NCBI GenBank assembly: GCA_017618935.1
Contig: JAFZTG010000084.1
Span: 1 to 9,996 of the forward strand
DNA length: 9,996 nucleotides
Reading direction: 5' to 3'
From: Bacteroidales bacterium
GTDB taxonomy: Bacteria > Bacteroidota > Bacteroidia > Bacteroidales > UBA1715
Within the stretch, counting starts at the first letter, position 1; every line of letters begins with the position of its first letter. Positions 1 to 7,524 of this stretch are shown here, one piece after another. The position numbers and the translations under genes are program-made. The notes under the pieces were generated by a model that did no database searches, had not been told where the DNA came from, and saw nothing but the letters and a program-made list of their open reading frames with translations.

Positions 1-895
1 CTACTGCCGTGGAATCGGGAATAGGCGTAACTTCCACATAATTGTTAGGTTTCTCAAGTTTTATAGGTCTTTCCAAATTAAGCAGTTCGTCAAGGTCGGC
101 ATCGGGTTTTCTTGTTTTGTCGGGATGAGGTTCACCAAGCGCAATATTTTTCATATTGACGTTGCCAAGTTTCTCCATATATCGTATCAAAGAATCTGTT
201 GCGTAAGCTGCCGCAATGTTCGACCAGTGGGTGCCTGTTTGTGGATAAAGATTGAACGATGCCGTGTCTTTCATCTTCTTAAACCACGTATTGATGTTGA
301 TATAATTAATATGAAGACTGTCAAATAATTGAGGGTAGAAATCCACTGCGGAAAGATTTTTTGGACGATGATACGTAGTGTTTGCTGGCAAATGTTCAGG
401 ATAGATATCCCCCTTGCCTGGTTCAACCATCACAAAAATATGTTTTCCGTATTCTTTCAAGATTTCTTGAACAAAATAGAGTCGTTTTGCTTCGGTCCTA
501 AACTTTGCTTTCAGTTTTTCGGGATTGTCGGCGAATTTGTATTGCAGACCTTCGTAGTAATCTTGTACGAACATTTTCTCAAAAAGCCAGTTGTCATCGC
601 TTCTGACAATAGTTTTGGAGTGAGTCTTTTTGAAAACGTCCCATAAATATTGGTTATATAATCGAATTGAAGGTTCACGGAATCCGTAATTTGCTGAAAT
701 ATAGCTTTCTATGCTTCCTTGCCACGTCCCTTTTTGATAATTCGACAGCGTGAATGGTTTGATTTTCTTCTCTTGCGTTACTCCATTGAGAGGAGCGAAT
801 GTAAAGAGAGAAAAATGTTCCTGTATCATTGGTAAAAAGAAAATTACCATCAGAATGGAGAACAATATCGTGGAATATGTAATTTTCTTTTTCAT
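1..895 (-). CDS. AlgJ/AlgX-like SGNH O-acetyltransferase partner (3' end off window)
   Basis: Reading leftwards from the ATG at 895 gives an open frame of 298 codons that runs off base 1, so the C-terminus is missing. Residues 5-23 form one hydrophobic segment with a basic MKKK start, which fits a membrane anchor or uncleaved signal with the rest in the periplasm. Features resembling the AlgJ/AlgX family are DNWLF (101-105), a VEPGKGDIYPEHLP block (157-170) and TGTHWS (220-225), the position of the usual D-x-H-W catalytic motif. The His is present (H223) but the Asp two residues before it is Gly (G221). The nucleophile serine would lie beyond the window. The ATG shares its A with the MBOAT stop (TAATG), which suggests translational coupling. 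AlgI/AlgJ-type pairs pass acetyl groups across the membrane and onto a polysaccharide; the glycan here is unknown. The family call is fairly firm; activity is uncertain. Confidence 0.8.
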   Translation of the reverse strand, partial: MKKKITYSTILFSILMVIFFLPMIQEHFSLFTFAPLNGVTQEKKIKPFTLSNYQKGTWQGSIESYISANYGFREPSIRLYNQYLWDVFKKTHSKTIVRSDDNWLFEKMFVQDYYEGLQYKFADNPEKLKAKFRTEAKRLYFVQEILKEYGKHIFVMVEPGKGDIYPEHLPANTTYHRPKNLSAVDFYPQLFDSLHINYININTWFKKMKDTASFNLYPQTGTHWSNIAAAYATDSLIRYMEKLGNVNMKNIALGEPHPDKTRKPDADLDELLNLERPIKLEKPNNYVEVTPIPDSTAV

Positions 896-2361
896 TAGAA
901 TCTAAAATAAATAAACGGACTAAAACCTGTGGTGTTTAGGGCGGAAATGCAAATCGCGAAAGCGAGGACAGCCACGATAAACACGCAAATATGTTGTTTT
1001 TTATTGTAGTCGGTGAAATATACCCAATTTTGGAGTTTCAATCCCCACGGCGTCAATGTTATGAATGAGAATATGGCGGCAACTATCATTGTCACATATA
1101 CGTGTGGGTTGTCGCTGAAATGGAATGGTGTGAAATCAAATGAGAACAATCGTTTCAGGTACATCCACGACAAGTCGATTTTTTCTATTCTGAAGAAGCA
1201 TCGGGTGAGGACGATGATTAAGAATGTGAAGATATGTGCCGCCCACGTGCCAACTTTTTCCCAGAATTTCACCAAGAATAATTTGTCGGCACAGATAAAA
1301 ATACCTTGCAACGCGCCATATACCACAAAGTTCCATGATGTGCCGTGCCACAAACCCGAACAAAGGAAACAGAACCAAAGGTTGAAATATTTTCTGCCTT
1401 CTGGCACGCGGCTTCCGCCTAATGGGAAGTACAAATAATGTTTGATGAAAACGCTCAATGTTTGGTGCCATCTCCTCCAAAATTCCGAGATGGAAATTGC
1501 CACGTATGGATTGTCGAAGTTTTCGGGGAATTTGAATCCGAGCATTCTACCCAAGCCAATAGCCATATCGGAATAGCCAGAAAAATCGAAATATATTTGG
1601 AATGTGAATGCGAAAATCACAACCCACGCCGTTGTGCAGTCGATGGTTGCTATGCGTTCCGCAATGTCGGCAAGTTGCCCCGAGGTAAGCACGTCGTAGT
1701 TCGACGGACCAAGAACAGAATCAACGTAGAAGCCGATAACATCGGCAATCAAAATTTTTTTACAAAGTCCAAGCGTAAAACGATAAAAACCTTGCAGACG
1801 GTCGGTCATAAGATATTGACGCTCACGGATTTGGTCGGCAATATCGCAGTAACGGATGATAGGTCCGGCGATGAGTTGCGGAAACATTGTGATGTACAGT
1901 GCGTAGTCGGCAATGTTCTTCATCGGCTGGTTCACGTTTCTGTAGGTATCGAGCGTGTAGGTCACACTTTGGAATGAGAAGAACGAAATACCAATTGGCA
2001 AAAGGATTTTTGTCCATTCAAGTTGTGCGAGTTCGGTGAAACTCAATAGGAAATTGATGTTGTACATCGTAAAATTTCCGTATTTGAAATAGAACAACAA
2101 TCCCAAGCTTATGGTGACAGAAATTGCGCAATAAAGTTTCTTCAACTTTGGATTTTCCGTTTTGCACATCCAGTTTACAAGGAAGAAATTTGCAACGATT
2201 GAAAGTACAAATTGAAGTATGAATTCTGGAGCTCCATAGGCATAGAAAAACACCGATGCAGTAAGTAGCGTATAGTTACGGAACTTGTACGGAGTTAGAA
2301 AATAAAGCGCCAGAAATATTGGCAGGAAATACAATAAAAAGACGTTACTACTAAAAACCAT
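895..2361 (-). CDS. MBOAT family membrane O-acyltransferase (AlgI/DltB-like)
   Basis: The 488-residue protein has many hydrophobic segments from the N-terminus (residues 5-45) to the end, as expected for a polytopic inner-membrane protein. MBOAT landmarks are clear: LLPIGISFFSFQSVTYTLD (120-138), PQLIAGPI (161-168), the SEFWRRWHQTLS block (292-303), and SGLWHGTSWNF (335-345), whose His339 matches the invariant catalytic His of AlgI. The terminal PFIYFRF is typical of bacterial members, and the length is normal for AlgI-like proteins. These proteins move an acetyl group from a cytoplasmic donor across the membrane to an extracytoplasmic partner. The partner is almost certainly the overlapping downstream AlgJ-like protein. 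The start at 2361 is supported by the hydrophobic N-terminus and a promoter box about 30 bp upstream. Which polysaccharide is acetylated cannot be told from the sequence. Confidence 0.93.
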   Translation of the reverse strand: MVFSSNVFLLYFLPIFLALYFLTPYKFRNYTLLTASVFFYAYGAPEFILQFVLSIVANFFLVNWMCKTENPKLKKLYCAISVTISLGLLFYFKYGNFTMYNINFLLSFTELAQLEWTKILLPIGISFFSFQSVTYTLDTYRNVNQPMKNIADYALYITMFPQLIAGPIIRYCDIADQIRERQYLMTDRLQGFYRFTLGLCKKILIADVIGFYVDSVLGPSNYDVLTSGQLADIAERIATIDCTTAWVVIFAFTFQIYFDFSGYSDMAIGLGRMLGFKFPENFDNPYVAISISEFWRRWHQTLSVFIKHYLYFPLGGSRVPEGRKYFNLWFCFLCSGLWHGTSWNFVVYGALQGIFICADKLFLVKFWEKVGTWAAHIFTFLIIVLTRCFFRIEKIDLSWMYLKRLFSFDFTPFHFSDNPHVYVTMIVAAIFSFITLTPWGLKLQNWVYFTDYNKKQHICVFIVAVLAFAICISALNTTGFSPFIYFRF

Positions 2362-2389
2362 ATTGGTAACTAAAATCCTTTTTGCGGTG

Positions 2390-2397
2390 CAAAAGTA
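2390..2397 (-). promoter_or_regulatory. Probable Bacteroidota -7 promoter box for the MBOAT operon
   Basis: Read on the minus strand this is TACTTTTG, an exact match to the Bacteroidota -7 consensus TAnnTTTG. It sits 28 bp before the MBOAT ATG, which leaves a short leader. No convincing TTTG -33 box is seen upstream, only an A-run and TTTC. It implies that the acetyltransferase pair can be transcribed independently of the porZ-hydrolase pair. Confidence 0.5.
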
Positions 2398-2435
2398 ACC
2401 TTTTTTTTGTAGAAAGTCAGTTTATAGCGTCCTTT

Positions 2436-3620
2436 TTACAATTTAATAAACGGGAATGCGCCGGAAGCCCCATTGTTTCGTATCACAAGGTAATATTGAC
2501 CAGAGTGAAGTTGCGAAACATCAATCGTGTAGTCGCGGACGATAAGACCTTTTTCGTTGCGTAAAAGATTTCCGAGTATGTCATACAATTCTATTTGAAT
2601 CGTATGGGAGAAATTTTCTATAAACGATGCATTCTGAATTGTAATAGTATCTGTTGCGGGATTTGGAAAGATATAAAAAGATGGTTTCTCGATGGTAGTC
2701 GTATCTACCAATGTGATAGAATGCCAATCTTCGACTGCGGCTATTGCGCACTGTTGGCAGAGATACGCCGTTTCGTCAGTAACATCAACGTATTCGTATT
2801 TACTATCATCTTTATATTCTTGGGGAATTGCTGGTCGTGCCCAATTCGTAAGTATGGAAACGTTGTAAATAGGTTTGAAAATTGTTTCAAAAAGGGTACA
2901 AGCCAAAAGATATTGCCCTGCTCCGTATGCCATGTGATGCCCATCCCGTGTGAGAGAATGTGGCGTGTTTAACCGTGTTTTTCTGGCATTCTCAACTGCC
3001 GTTCCTGATGGAATAATTATATCTATGCCGTATTTGGAAATCATTTTGTCAGCCGTGGCAACTATTTCTTTCCATCCTTCTTCTTCTTTTGGAACAATTT
3101 TATCTATGCCATCCCAGTAAGACCATGTTAATTGCCAACAAATGGATACATTTTTGTTGGCACAATCCTGTTTTATGTATCGAATCATATCGTAAAGATA
3201 TGGCGAGTATGAATCTATGTCGGTAGAGTAGTTGGATGTTTGCTGAAGACTGACAACATCCCAATTTTGGGACAAAAGTTCCTGCACCGTACCTTCAGTA
3301 ATTGCTGCGTCAAGATTTCCGCCCATTTTTGATAGCTTGAATGTGTCTTTTTCTATATACCATTTATCCCAATGTGTGAGGGAAGCGCCGCTTTCCCATA
3401 AAATATAAACGCAACAGGTGTTATTATCTATTCCGCTTGCTCTGAGAATGTTTCCAATGACTCTTGTTAAATCAAATGTAAAACTGTTACCAATCATCAA
3501 AACACGAAGTGAGTCGGAATCTTTGGGAAGAGGATTGTTTGTAATAGGGAATTGAATTGTGTTTTGTGCGAAAGTTGCAGTTGTAAAAAGTATTAAGAGA
3601 TATGTGAGTACGCGTTTCAT
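2436..3620 (-). CDS. Secreted SGNH/GDSL-type hydrolase (DUF4886-like) with T9SS sorting domain
   Basis: Starting at the ATG at 3620 gives 394 residues with a clean signal peptide, MKRVLTYLLILFTTATFAQ. The frame stays open up to 3749, but that extension would put a basic, non-secretory stretch ahead of the signal and overlap porZ, so it is rejected. Block I of an SGNH hydrolase is LMIGNSFTFD (41-50) with Ser46 as the likely nucleophile. WDVVSLQQTS (120-129) matches the next conserved block, and RDGHHMAYG (225-233) gives the Asp226/His229 pair. This arrangement resembles the DUF4886 group of esterase-like proteins. Residues from about 311 form a T9SS type A sorting domain: FPNPATD, then YDILGN, then LHSGQYYLVI. 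The protein should be exported by Sec and then moved to the surface by T9SS. It begins 14 bp after porZ, so the two are probably co-transcribed. The substrate is unknown; acetyl-xylan or surface-glycan deacetylation are possibilities only. Confidence 0.85.
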   Translation of the reverse strand: MKRVLTYLLILFTTATFAQNTIQFPITNNPLPKDSDSLRVLMIGNSFTFDLTRVIGNILRASGIDNNTCCVYILWESGASLTHWDKWYIEKDTFKLSKMGGNLDAAITEGTVQELLSQNWDVVSLQQTSNYSTDIDSYSPYLYDMIRYIKQDCANKNVSICWQLTWSYWDGIDKIVPKEEEGWKEIVATADKMISKYGIDIIIPSGTAVENARKTRLNTPHSLTRDGHHMAYGAGQYLLACTLFETIFKPIYNVSILTNWARPAIPQEYKDDSKYEYVDVTDETAYLCQQCAIAAVEDWHSITLVDTTTIEKPSFYIFPNPATDTITIQNASFIENFSHTIQIELYDILGNLLRNEKGLIVRDYTIDVSQLHSGQYYLVIRNNGASGAFPFIKL

Positions 3621-3634
3621 TTTTCGAAGATACT

Positions 3635-5902
3635 TTAATTTATAAACAAAATCTTCGAAACGCTGGTTGACTCTCCTGTTTCGTTGGAAATGTAAACGAG
3701 ATACACACCTGTAGAAACTCTGTTTCCATAAATATTTCGTCCGTCCCATTCAGCAGTGCCACCGTTTGCGGTGAGTGTTCGTACAAGATTGCCCGAAACA
3801 TCGGTTATTTTTACGATGGCATCGGCCACAAGTCCTTTTATGTAGATGTTTCCGTCGTATGATTCACGGACAGGATTTGGATAAATTGAAATGTTTTTCA
3901 TTTCGGTGTCGCCTTGGGTGGCGTTCCCTATATAGGAAATTAAACCTTCGTCAGTTCCGATGAAAACTTCTCCTGTTGCGTGGTTTATAGAAATTGCAGT
4001 AATTGTGTTTGTAGGAAGCGGACTATTGTTTTTGGTGAAATTCAAGAGTTGTTCCGTGCCATTTTCTGAAATAAGAAACACGCCCGAATTTTCCGTTCCA
4101 ATCCATTTTCTGTTTGCTCCGTCAACGGCAATACAGGTAATATTCTCGGAGCTAAGCAAATAGCCAACTTCACCGTCAATTTCAATTTTGATTCGCGAAA
4201 TATTTTTTCTATCCTTAAACACTCGCGACGGTGAAGAATGCACCGCAATACCTTGATTTGTTCCTACCCAGATTTCGCCGTCCAAATCCTCAACCACGCA
4301 GGTTGTTCGCGAGGCGATAGTGCCTTCTCCGTCAGTTAACGGTATTTGCACGTACAAATCATCACTTTCGTCGTCAAAGGTTTTATTTTCATAATATGCC
4401 ACTAATTTTGACTCGCCAGCCAACCATTTAATTCCTCGGGAATCTATCAATAAATCTTCAAATGACATTCTTCCAATGGTTGGAATGAGAAATTTATACC
4501 ATTTGTTGTCGGGAGTGAGAACCATCAATGGATAGGAAGAATATTCATTAAGAAGCCAAATGTTATTTTTTGAGTCACCTTTTATTTTGCTCACCACGTC
4601 AACATTGGCGGCGTAATACTTATATTGCTGGATAGGTGAATTTGTGTGGTTGTAGATGGCATCGGCTTGCCACCACGTAGAGAATGTTCCTATAACTAAT
4701 CCTCCAAAAGAACCGTAATAAAATTGTTTTGACTTGTTGGGGACAAAAACGCATCGTGCATTTTGTGCGTCCCACGTTTTGTGGGAATACCAAACACCTT
4801 GATAATCCATATAGTCAAACATTGCGCCCTCCCAATTGATGATTTTTCCTTCTATTAGGAAAAGTCGTTCATCATTGTATAAAACGTCAGAAATGGCGTT
4901 GGATTGGGGACACTTGGGATAGATTTTTTTCTCCGTTTGGAAGTCGTAAATCCCATATTTTGTGTTCGACACATAACTGTCAATAAAAGAATCCATATAG
5001 GTTATGTCGGTGAAATCACCCAAATCTCCTGTTTTGGCAACAGAATTCTTTAATTGCTCGTTTGTGTCATACGCATTGGCTTTTGCCGACGAAACAATAA
5101 CCAAATGATTCTGATGATTTTTCAGCCGTTTAATATCTTGGAACTGCGTTTTAAACGCCTCCGCTTTTCCGTCGTGTATTTTGAAGACAGAATCTTTACT
5201 TGCGTCGGCAATGTTTTTGTGGGCGTAGTAAATCGTGCCGTTGAGTGCCGCGATGTGACTGATGGTATCGTTTTCGTATGGAATGTTTTTGAGTTTCGTC
5301 CACGATGAAAAATCGGAAATATTGGCATTTGAAAGGTTCGCCGAGAAAATACCTTTCGTCGTTGCCGCATAAATGTTCTCGCCATCCGTTGTGACAGACT
5401 TTGCCGCCACATAACTGCCGTCGTTGCTCAAGATTGTTGTGGAAAAGAATTTTTTCGTTGTCATTGAAAAAGTAAGCACGCCAAACTCGGTGGCTATCAC
5501 GGCAGTGTCGTTTTTCATCGCAATAGCGTTGATTCTTTTTGAGCCATACAACGATTTATTCGCAACGGTAGGAATGGATTGTACTTTAAGTGACGGATAT
5601 TCTAATATATCGAGTGTTCCATCATTATAACCAATTAGAAACGATGAGGTTGAGTTGCAGAATGTCATGCAAGTCAGTCCAACCGTGCTGAGTCCATTAA
5701 TTTTCGTTATTTTTTGAATTTCCTGTGTTGAGGTGTTATAAATGAAAATACCATTTTCTGATAACGCAAACACATTGTCGTCAGCACGTTCAAGTTGCTG
5801 CACATTGCGGAACGAAAAATATTCATTCCACGTGCCAGGAACTTGGGCGAACCCCAACGTACACAAAAAAGAAATACCGATATAGGCAATGAGTTTTCTC
5901 AT
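3635..5902 (-). CDS. porZ: PorZ-like T9SS component, beta-propeller protein with sorting domain
   Basis: The 755-residue protein begins with a signal peptide (MRKLIAYIGISFLCTLGFA, cleavage near Q20). The mature start, a WNEYFSF block followed by FALSENGIF and INGLSTVGL, is the pattern I associate with PorZ. Propeller-type repeats are visible, including ATEFGVLTF in the first half and WVGTNQG (about 545), WIGTENSG (about 600) and FIGTDEG (about 647) in the second. Residues from about 664 form a T9SS sorting domain with YPNP, VSGNLVRTL and STGVYLVYIS. P. gingivalis PorZ has 776 residues, two seven-bladed propellers and a C-terminal sandwich. It works in the surface attachment complex with PorU, PorV and PorQ, and binds anionic LPS. 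Length and layout here agree. The alternative is a generic two-component-regulator-type propeller protein exported by T9SS. The downstream gene encodes a T9SS cargo. Confidence 0.8.
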   Translation of the reverse strand: MRKLIAYIGISFLCTLGFAQVPGTWNEYFSFRNVQQLERADDNVFALSENGIFIYNTSTQEIQKITKINGLSTVGLTCMTFCNSTSSFLIGYNDGTLDILEYPSLKVQSIPTVANKSLYGSKRINAIAMKNDTAVIATEFGVLTFSMTTKKFFSTTILSNDGSYVAAKSVTTDGENIYAATTKGIFSANLSNANISDFSSWTKLKNIPYENDTISHIAALNGTIYYAHKNIADASKDSVFKIHDGKAEAFKTQFQDIKRLKNHQNHLVIVSSAKANAYDTNEQLKNSVAKTGDLGDFTDITYMDSFIDSYVSNTKYGIYDFQTEKKIYPKCPQSNAISDVLYNDERLFLIEGKIINWEGAMFDYMDYQGVWYSHKTWDAQNARCVFVPNKSKQFYYGSFGGLVIGTFSTWWQADAIYNHTNSPIQQYKYYAANVDVVSKIKGDSKNNIWLLNEYSSYPLMVLTPDNKWYKFLIPTIGRMSFEDLLIDSRGIKWLAGESKLVAYYENKTFDDESDDLYVQIPLTDGEGTIASRTTCVVEDLDGEIWVGTNQGIAVHSSPSRVFKDRKNISRIKIEIDGEVGYLLSSENITCIAVDGANRKWIGTENSGVFLISENGTEQLLNFTKNNSPLPTNTITAISINHATGEVFIGTDEGLISYIGNATQGDTEMKNISIYPNPVRESYDGNIYIKGLVADAIVKITDVSGNLVRTLTANGGTAEWDGRNIYGNRVSTGVYLVYISNETGESTSVSKILFIN

Positions 5903-5920
5903 CTTGTTTTTATCTGTCCG

Positions 5921-5928
5921 TAAAAGTA
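5921..5928 (-). promoter_or_regulatory. Possible weak -7 promoter box upstream of porZ
   Basis: On the minus strand this reads TACTTTTA, one base off TAnnTTTG, and it lies 18 bp before the porZ ATG. No TTTG is seen at the expected -33 distance. The 103-bp gap to the ATPase stop (5903-6006) holds nothing else I can identify, so porZ could also be read through from the upstream ATPase gene. Confidence 0.25.
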
Positions 5929-6006
5929 GAGAAAAAAACGTAGTTTACTTCGATTGTATTTTATTTTTCCAAAGAAAAAATCGTTGGAATGAGTTCTTTG
6001 TCTTCA

Positions 6007-7326
6007 CTATACTTCGTCAAGCAACCAACCCATATACAAAGGTAAGGTTGTTGTGCTTCCTGTTGTTCCTACGTTGTAATTACCCAATTTTATGCATTTA
6101 TATACATGGTATTTTTCGGGATGAGCCAGGATTGTTTTTGAACTTTTGGTATTTCCTGTTTGGGCTTTCACTTCCAACAGTGTACATTCTCCTTTATAAC
6201 GGAATACAAAATCAATTTCCAAACCAGAATCTTTGTGGAAATAATATAGTTTTCGTCCTTTTTTTATGAACATATCCGCTACAAGATTCTCGAATATCGC
6301 GCCTTTATATCCCAATAGATTTCCATGCAAAATGTCGGACTGCGTTCCTTCTTCCAACATTGAAACCAACAATCCCGTATCGCACATATACACTTTGAAA
6401 ACATCCTGCAAAGCATTTCCATCCAGTGGTAACTCTGTGATAGACAGATTGTAGCATCGTTTGATGATTCCTGCATCTTCAATCCATTGTATGCTTCCTT
6501 CGTATTTTGAGGATGTGGCACCTTTTTTTACCACAGAATATTGGAATTTTTTGTTTTCCTTGGCAAGTTGCTTTGGAATTGACTCAAAACATTCCCTAAT
6601 ATTTGATTTATAAGGCGTTTCGGAATATTTCACCATATCGTCCTTATAACCATTTACAATATTTCGCTGAACAGCAAGCACGTTGTTCATTTGTCGAGTT
6701 TCCATAAATGTTTCAACAACCTTCGGCATTCCTCCCACAACGCAGTATTGTAGCAATAATTCATGCATTCTGTTGTGAATTGGAGTAGGTACAGGTTTCA
6801 ATTCTTGCAGACATTTGCGAAGTTCATCTGTAATTTGACTTGTTATGCCGTTAGCCCACAGAAATTCTTCAAAATCAAGAGGATACATATCCACAATCGT
6901 TTCGTAACCGACAGGAATGGAACGTACATCGTTTTTATAGCCGTTAACGCCCAGCAACGAACCTGTCCCTATCACATCGTAACGGCCATCCAACTTAAAA
7001 AATTTCAATGCCGTTCTTGCTTGTGGGCAGTCTTGTATCTCGTCAAAAATCAAGCAGGTCTCTCCACTTTCAAAGACTGCTTTGTCGCCTAACGCAGCCG
7101 AAATGTACATCACAATAGTGTCAACATCGAGCGATTCTGCAAAAAACTGGGCATATTCGGGATTCTCGAAAAAGTTTAAATACACTACATTTTTGTAGTT
7201 TCTCTTGGCAAACTCGCAAACAGAAAATGTTTTCCCACACTGACGACATCCTTTTACAATTAACGGATTGTGGTTTTTTTGTGATTTCCACTGAAGAAAT
7301 ATTGACTCTATTTTTCGCCGAAACAT
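6007..7326 (-). CDS. AAA_14/DUF4143 ATPase with PD-(D/E)XK-like C-terminal domain
   Basis: The 439-residue protein matches the widespread AAA_14 plus DUF4143 architecture. The N-terminal P-loop is GCRQCGKT (26-33), Walker B is LIFDEIQD (92-99) and a sensor-1-like TGSLLG lies at 121-126. The linker contains the family's VGGMP (197-201). The DUF4143 half includes GAIFENLVA (342-350), then SGLEIDFVF (367-375) and LLEVKA (383-388). E370, D372, E385 and K387 fit the restriction-endonuclease-like fold reported for this group. Length is normal and no residue is obviously lost. These proteins are common and often multi-copy in Bacteroidota and archaea; their role is not established, although links to mobile DNA or defence have been suggested. 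The gene is divergent from the transporter and shows no functional link to it. The local base composition is AT-rich compared with the transporter. Confidence 0.9.
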   Translation of the reverse strand: MFRRKIESIFLQWKSQKNHNPLIVKGCRQCGKTFSVCEFAKRNYKNVVYLNFFENPEYAQFFAESLDVDTIVMYISAALGDKAVFESGETCLIFDEIQDCPQARTALKFFKLDGRYDVIGTGSLLGVNGYKNDVRSIPVGYETIVDMYPLDFEEFLWANGITSQITDELRKCLQELKPVPTPIHNRMHELLLQYCVVGGMPKVVETFMETRQMNNVLAVQRNIVNGYKDDMVKYSETPYKSNIRECFESIPKQLAKENKKFQYSVVKKGATSSKYEGSIQWIEDAGIIKRCYNLSITELPLDGNALQDVFKVYMCDTGLLVSMLEEGTQSDILHGNLLGYKGAIFENLVADMFIKKGRKLYYFHKDSGLEIDFVFRYKGECTLLEVKAQTGNTKSSKTILAHPEKYHVYKCIKLGNYNVGTTGSTTTLPLYMGWLLDEV

Positions 7327-7355
7327 ATCTGCATCAATATTAATTATTTACGATG

Positions 7356-7386
7356 CAAATATAAACTTTTTCAAGGGACTTTTCAA
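7356..7386 (-). promoter_or_regulatory. Probable promoter of the ATPase gene
   Basis: On the minus strand the -7 box is TATATTTG (7363-7356), an exact TAnnTTTG match. A TTG (7386-7384) lies 20 bases upstream of it, close to the Bacteroidota -33 spacing. The box is 29 bp before the ATPase ATG. The -33 element falls inside the first 33-bp repeat unit, so repeat copy number or binding could influence this promoter (inference). Confidence 0.5.
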
Positions 7387-7462
7387 CGATTTGTACAACT
7401 TTTTCAAGGGACTTTTTGATGAATTGTGCAACTTTTTCAAACGACTTTTCCCGACACACGTT
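7364..7462. repeat. Three tandem 33-bp imperfect direct repeats between divergent genes
   Basis: Units begin at 7364, 7397 and 7430. All start with AACTTTTTCAA; the first 20 bases of units 1 and 2 are identical (AACTTTTTCAAGGGACTTTT), and the third differs from them at two of those 20. Units 1 and 2 match at 28 of 33 positions; the last third of unit 3 is diverged. The unit 1/2 junction contains the perfect palindrome TTGTACAA (7391-7398), and the 2/3 junction has TTGTGCAA. The period is a multiple of three. One plus-strand frame reads NFFKGLFNDLY, NFFKGLFDELC, NFFKRLFPTHV with mostly conservative changes, but no ATG precedes it. There are no spacers, so this is not CRISPR. It could be a family of intergenic repeats, a regulator-binding array or a coding relic. 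Confidence 0.85.
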
Positions 7463-7494
7463 TCACATTGTGCAGAAAATCAAGCAAATTTTAC

Positions 7495-7502
7495 TACTTT
7501 TG
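7495..7502 (+). promoter_or_regulatory. Probable -7 promoter box of the MFS transporter gene
   Basis: TACTTTTG is an exact TAnnTTTG match and ends 22 bp before the chosen ATG at 7525, which implies a very short leader. A TTG at 7468-7470 lies 24 bases upstream, somewhat wide for a -33 box. The tandem repeats end 32 bp before this box. Confidence 0.5.
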
Positions 7503-7524
7503 TTTCAACAAAAACAACGGATGT

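Noticed and set aside
1013..1977. Plus-strand open frames opposite the MBOAT gene
   Set aside because: They are antisense shadows of a well-supported membrane acyltransferase.
2402..2439. Imperfect hairpin over the SGNH hydrolase stop (TGTAAAAAG pairing with CTTTCTACA on the minus strand)
   Set aside because: It has one mismatch, a weak AT stem, and a run of A rather than T afterwards in the direction of transcription, so it is not a convincing terminator.
3621..3749. N-terminal extension of the SGNH hydrolase frame
   Set aside because: It overlaps the porZ 3' end, is basic and non-hydrophobic, and would bury the obvious signal peptide starting at 3620.
7331..7356. GCATC...GATGC inverted repeat near the ATPase start
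   Set aside because: It has only five paired bases around a 16-base AT-rich loop, which is expected by chance.
7364..7462. Possible CRISPR array
   Set aside because: The repeats are contiguous with a 33-bp period and no spacers, only three units exist, and no cas genes are present.
7426..7524. TTG-initiated N-terminal extension of the MFS transporter
   Set aside because: It contains the repeat and the TACTTTTG promoter box, and its residues do not resemble the transporter family; the ATG at 7525 leads directly into the first membrane segment.
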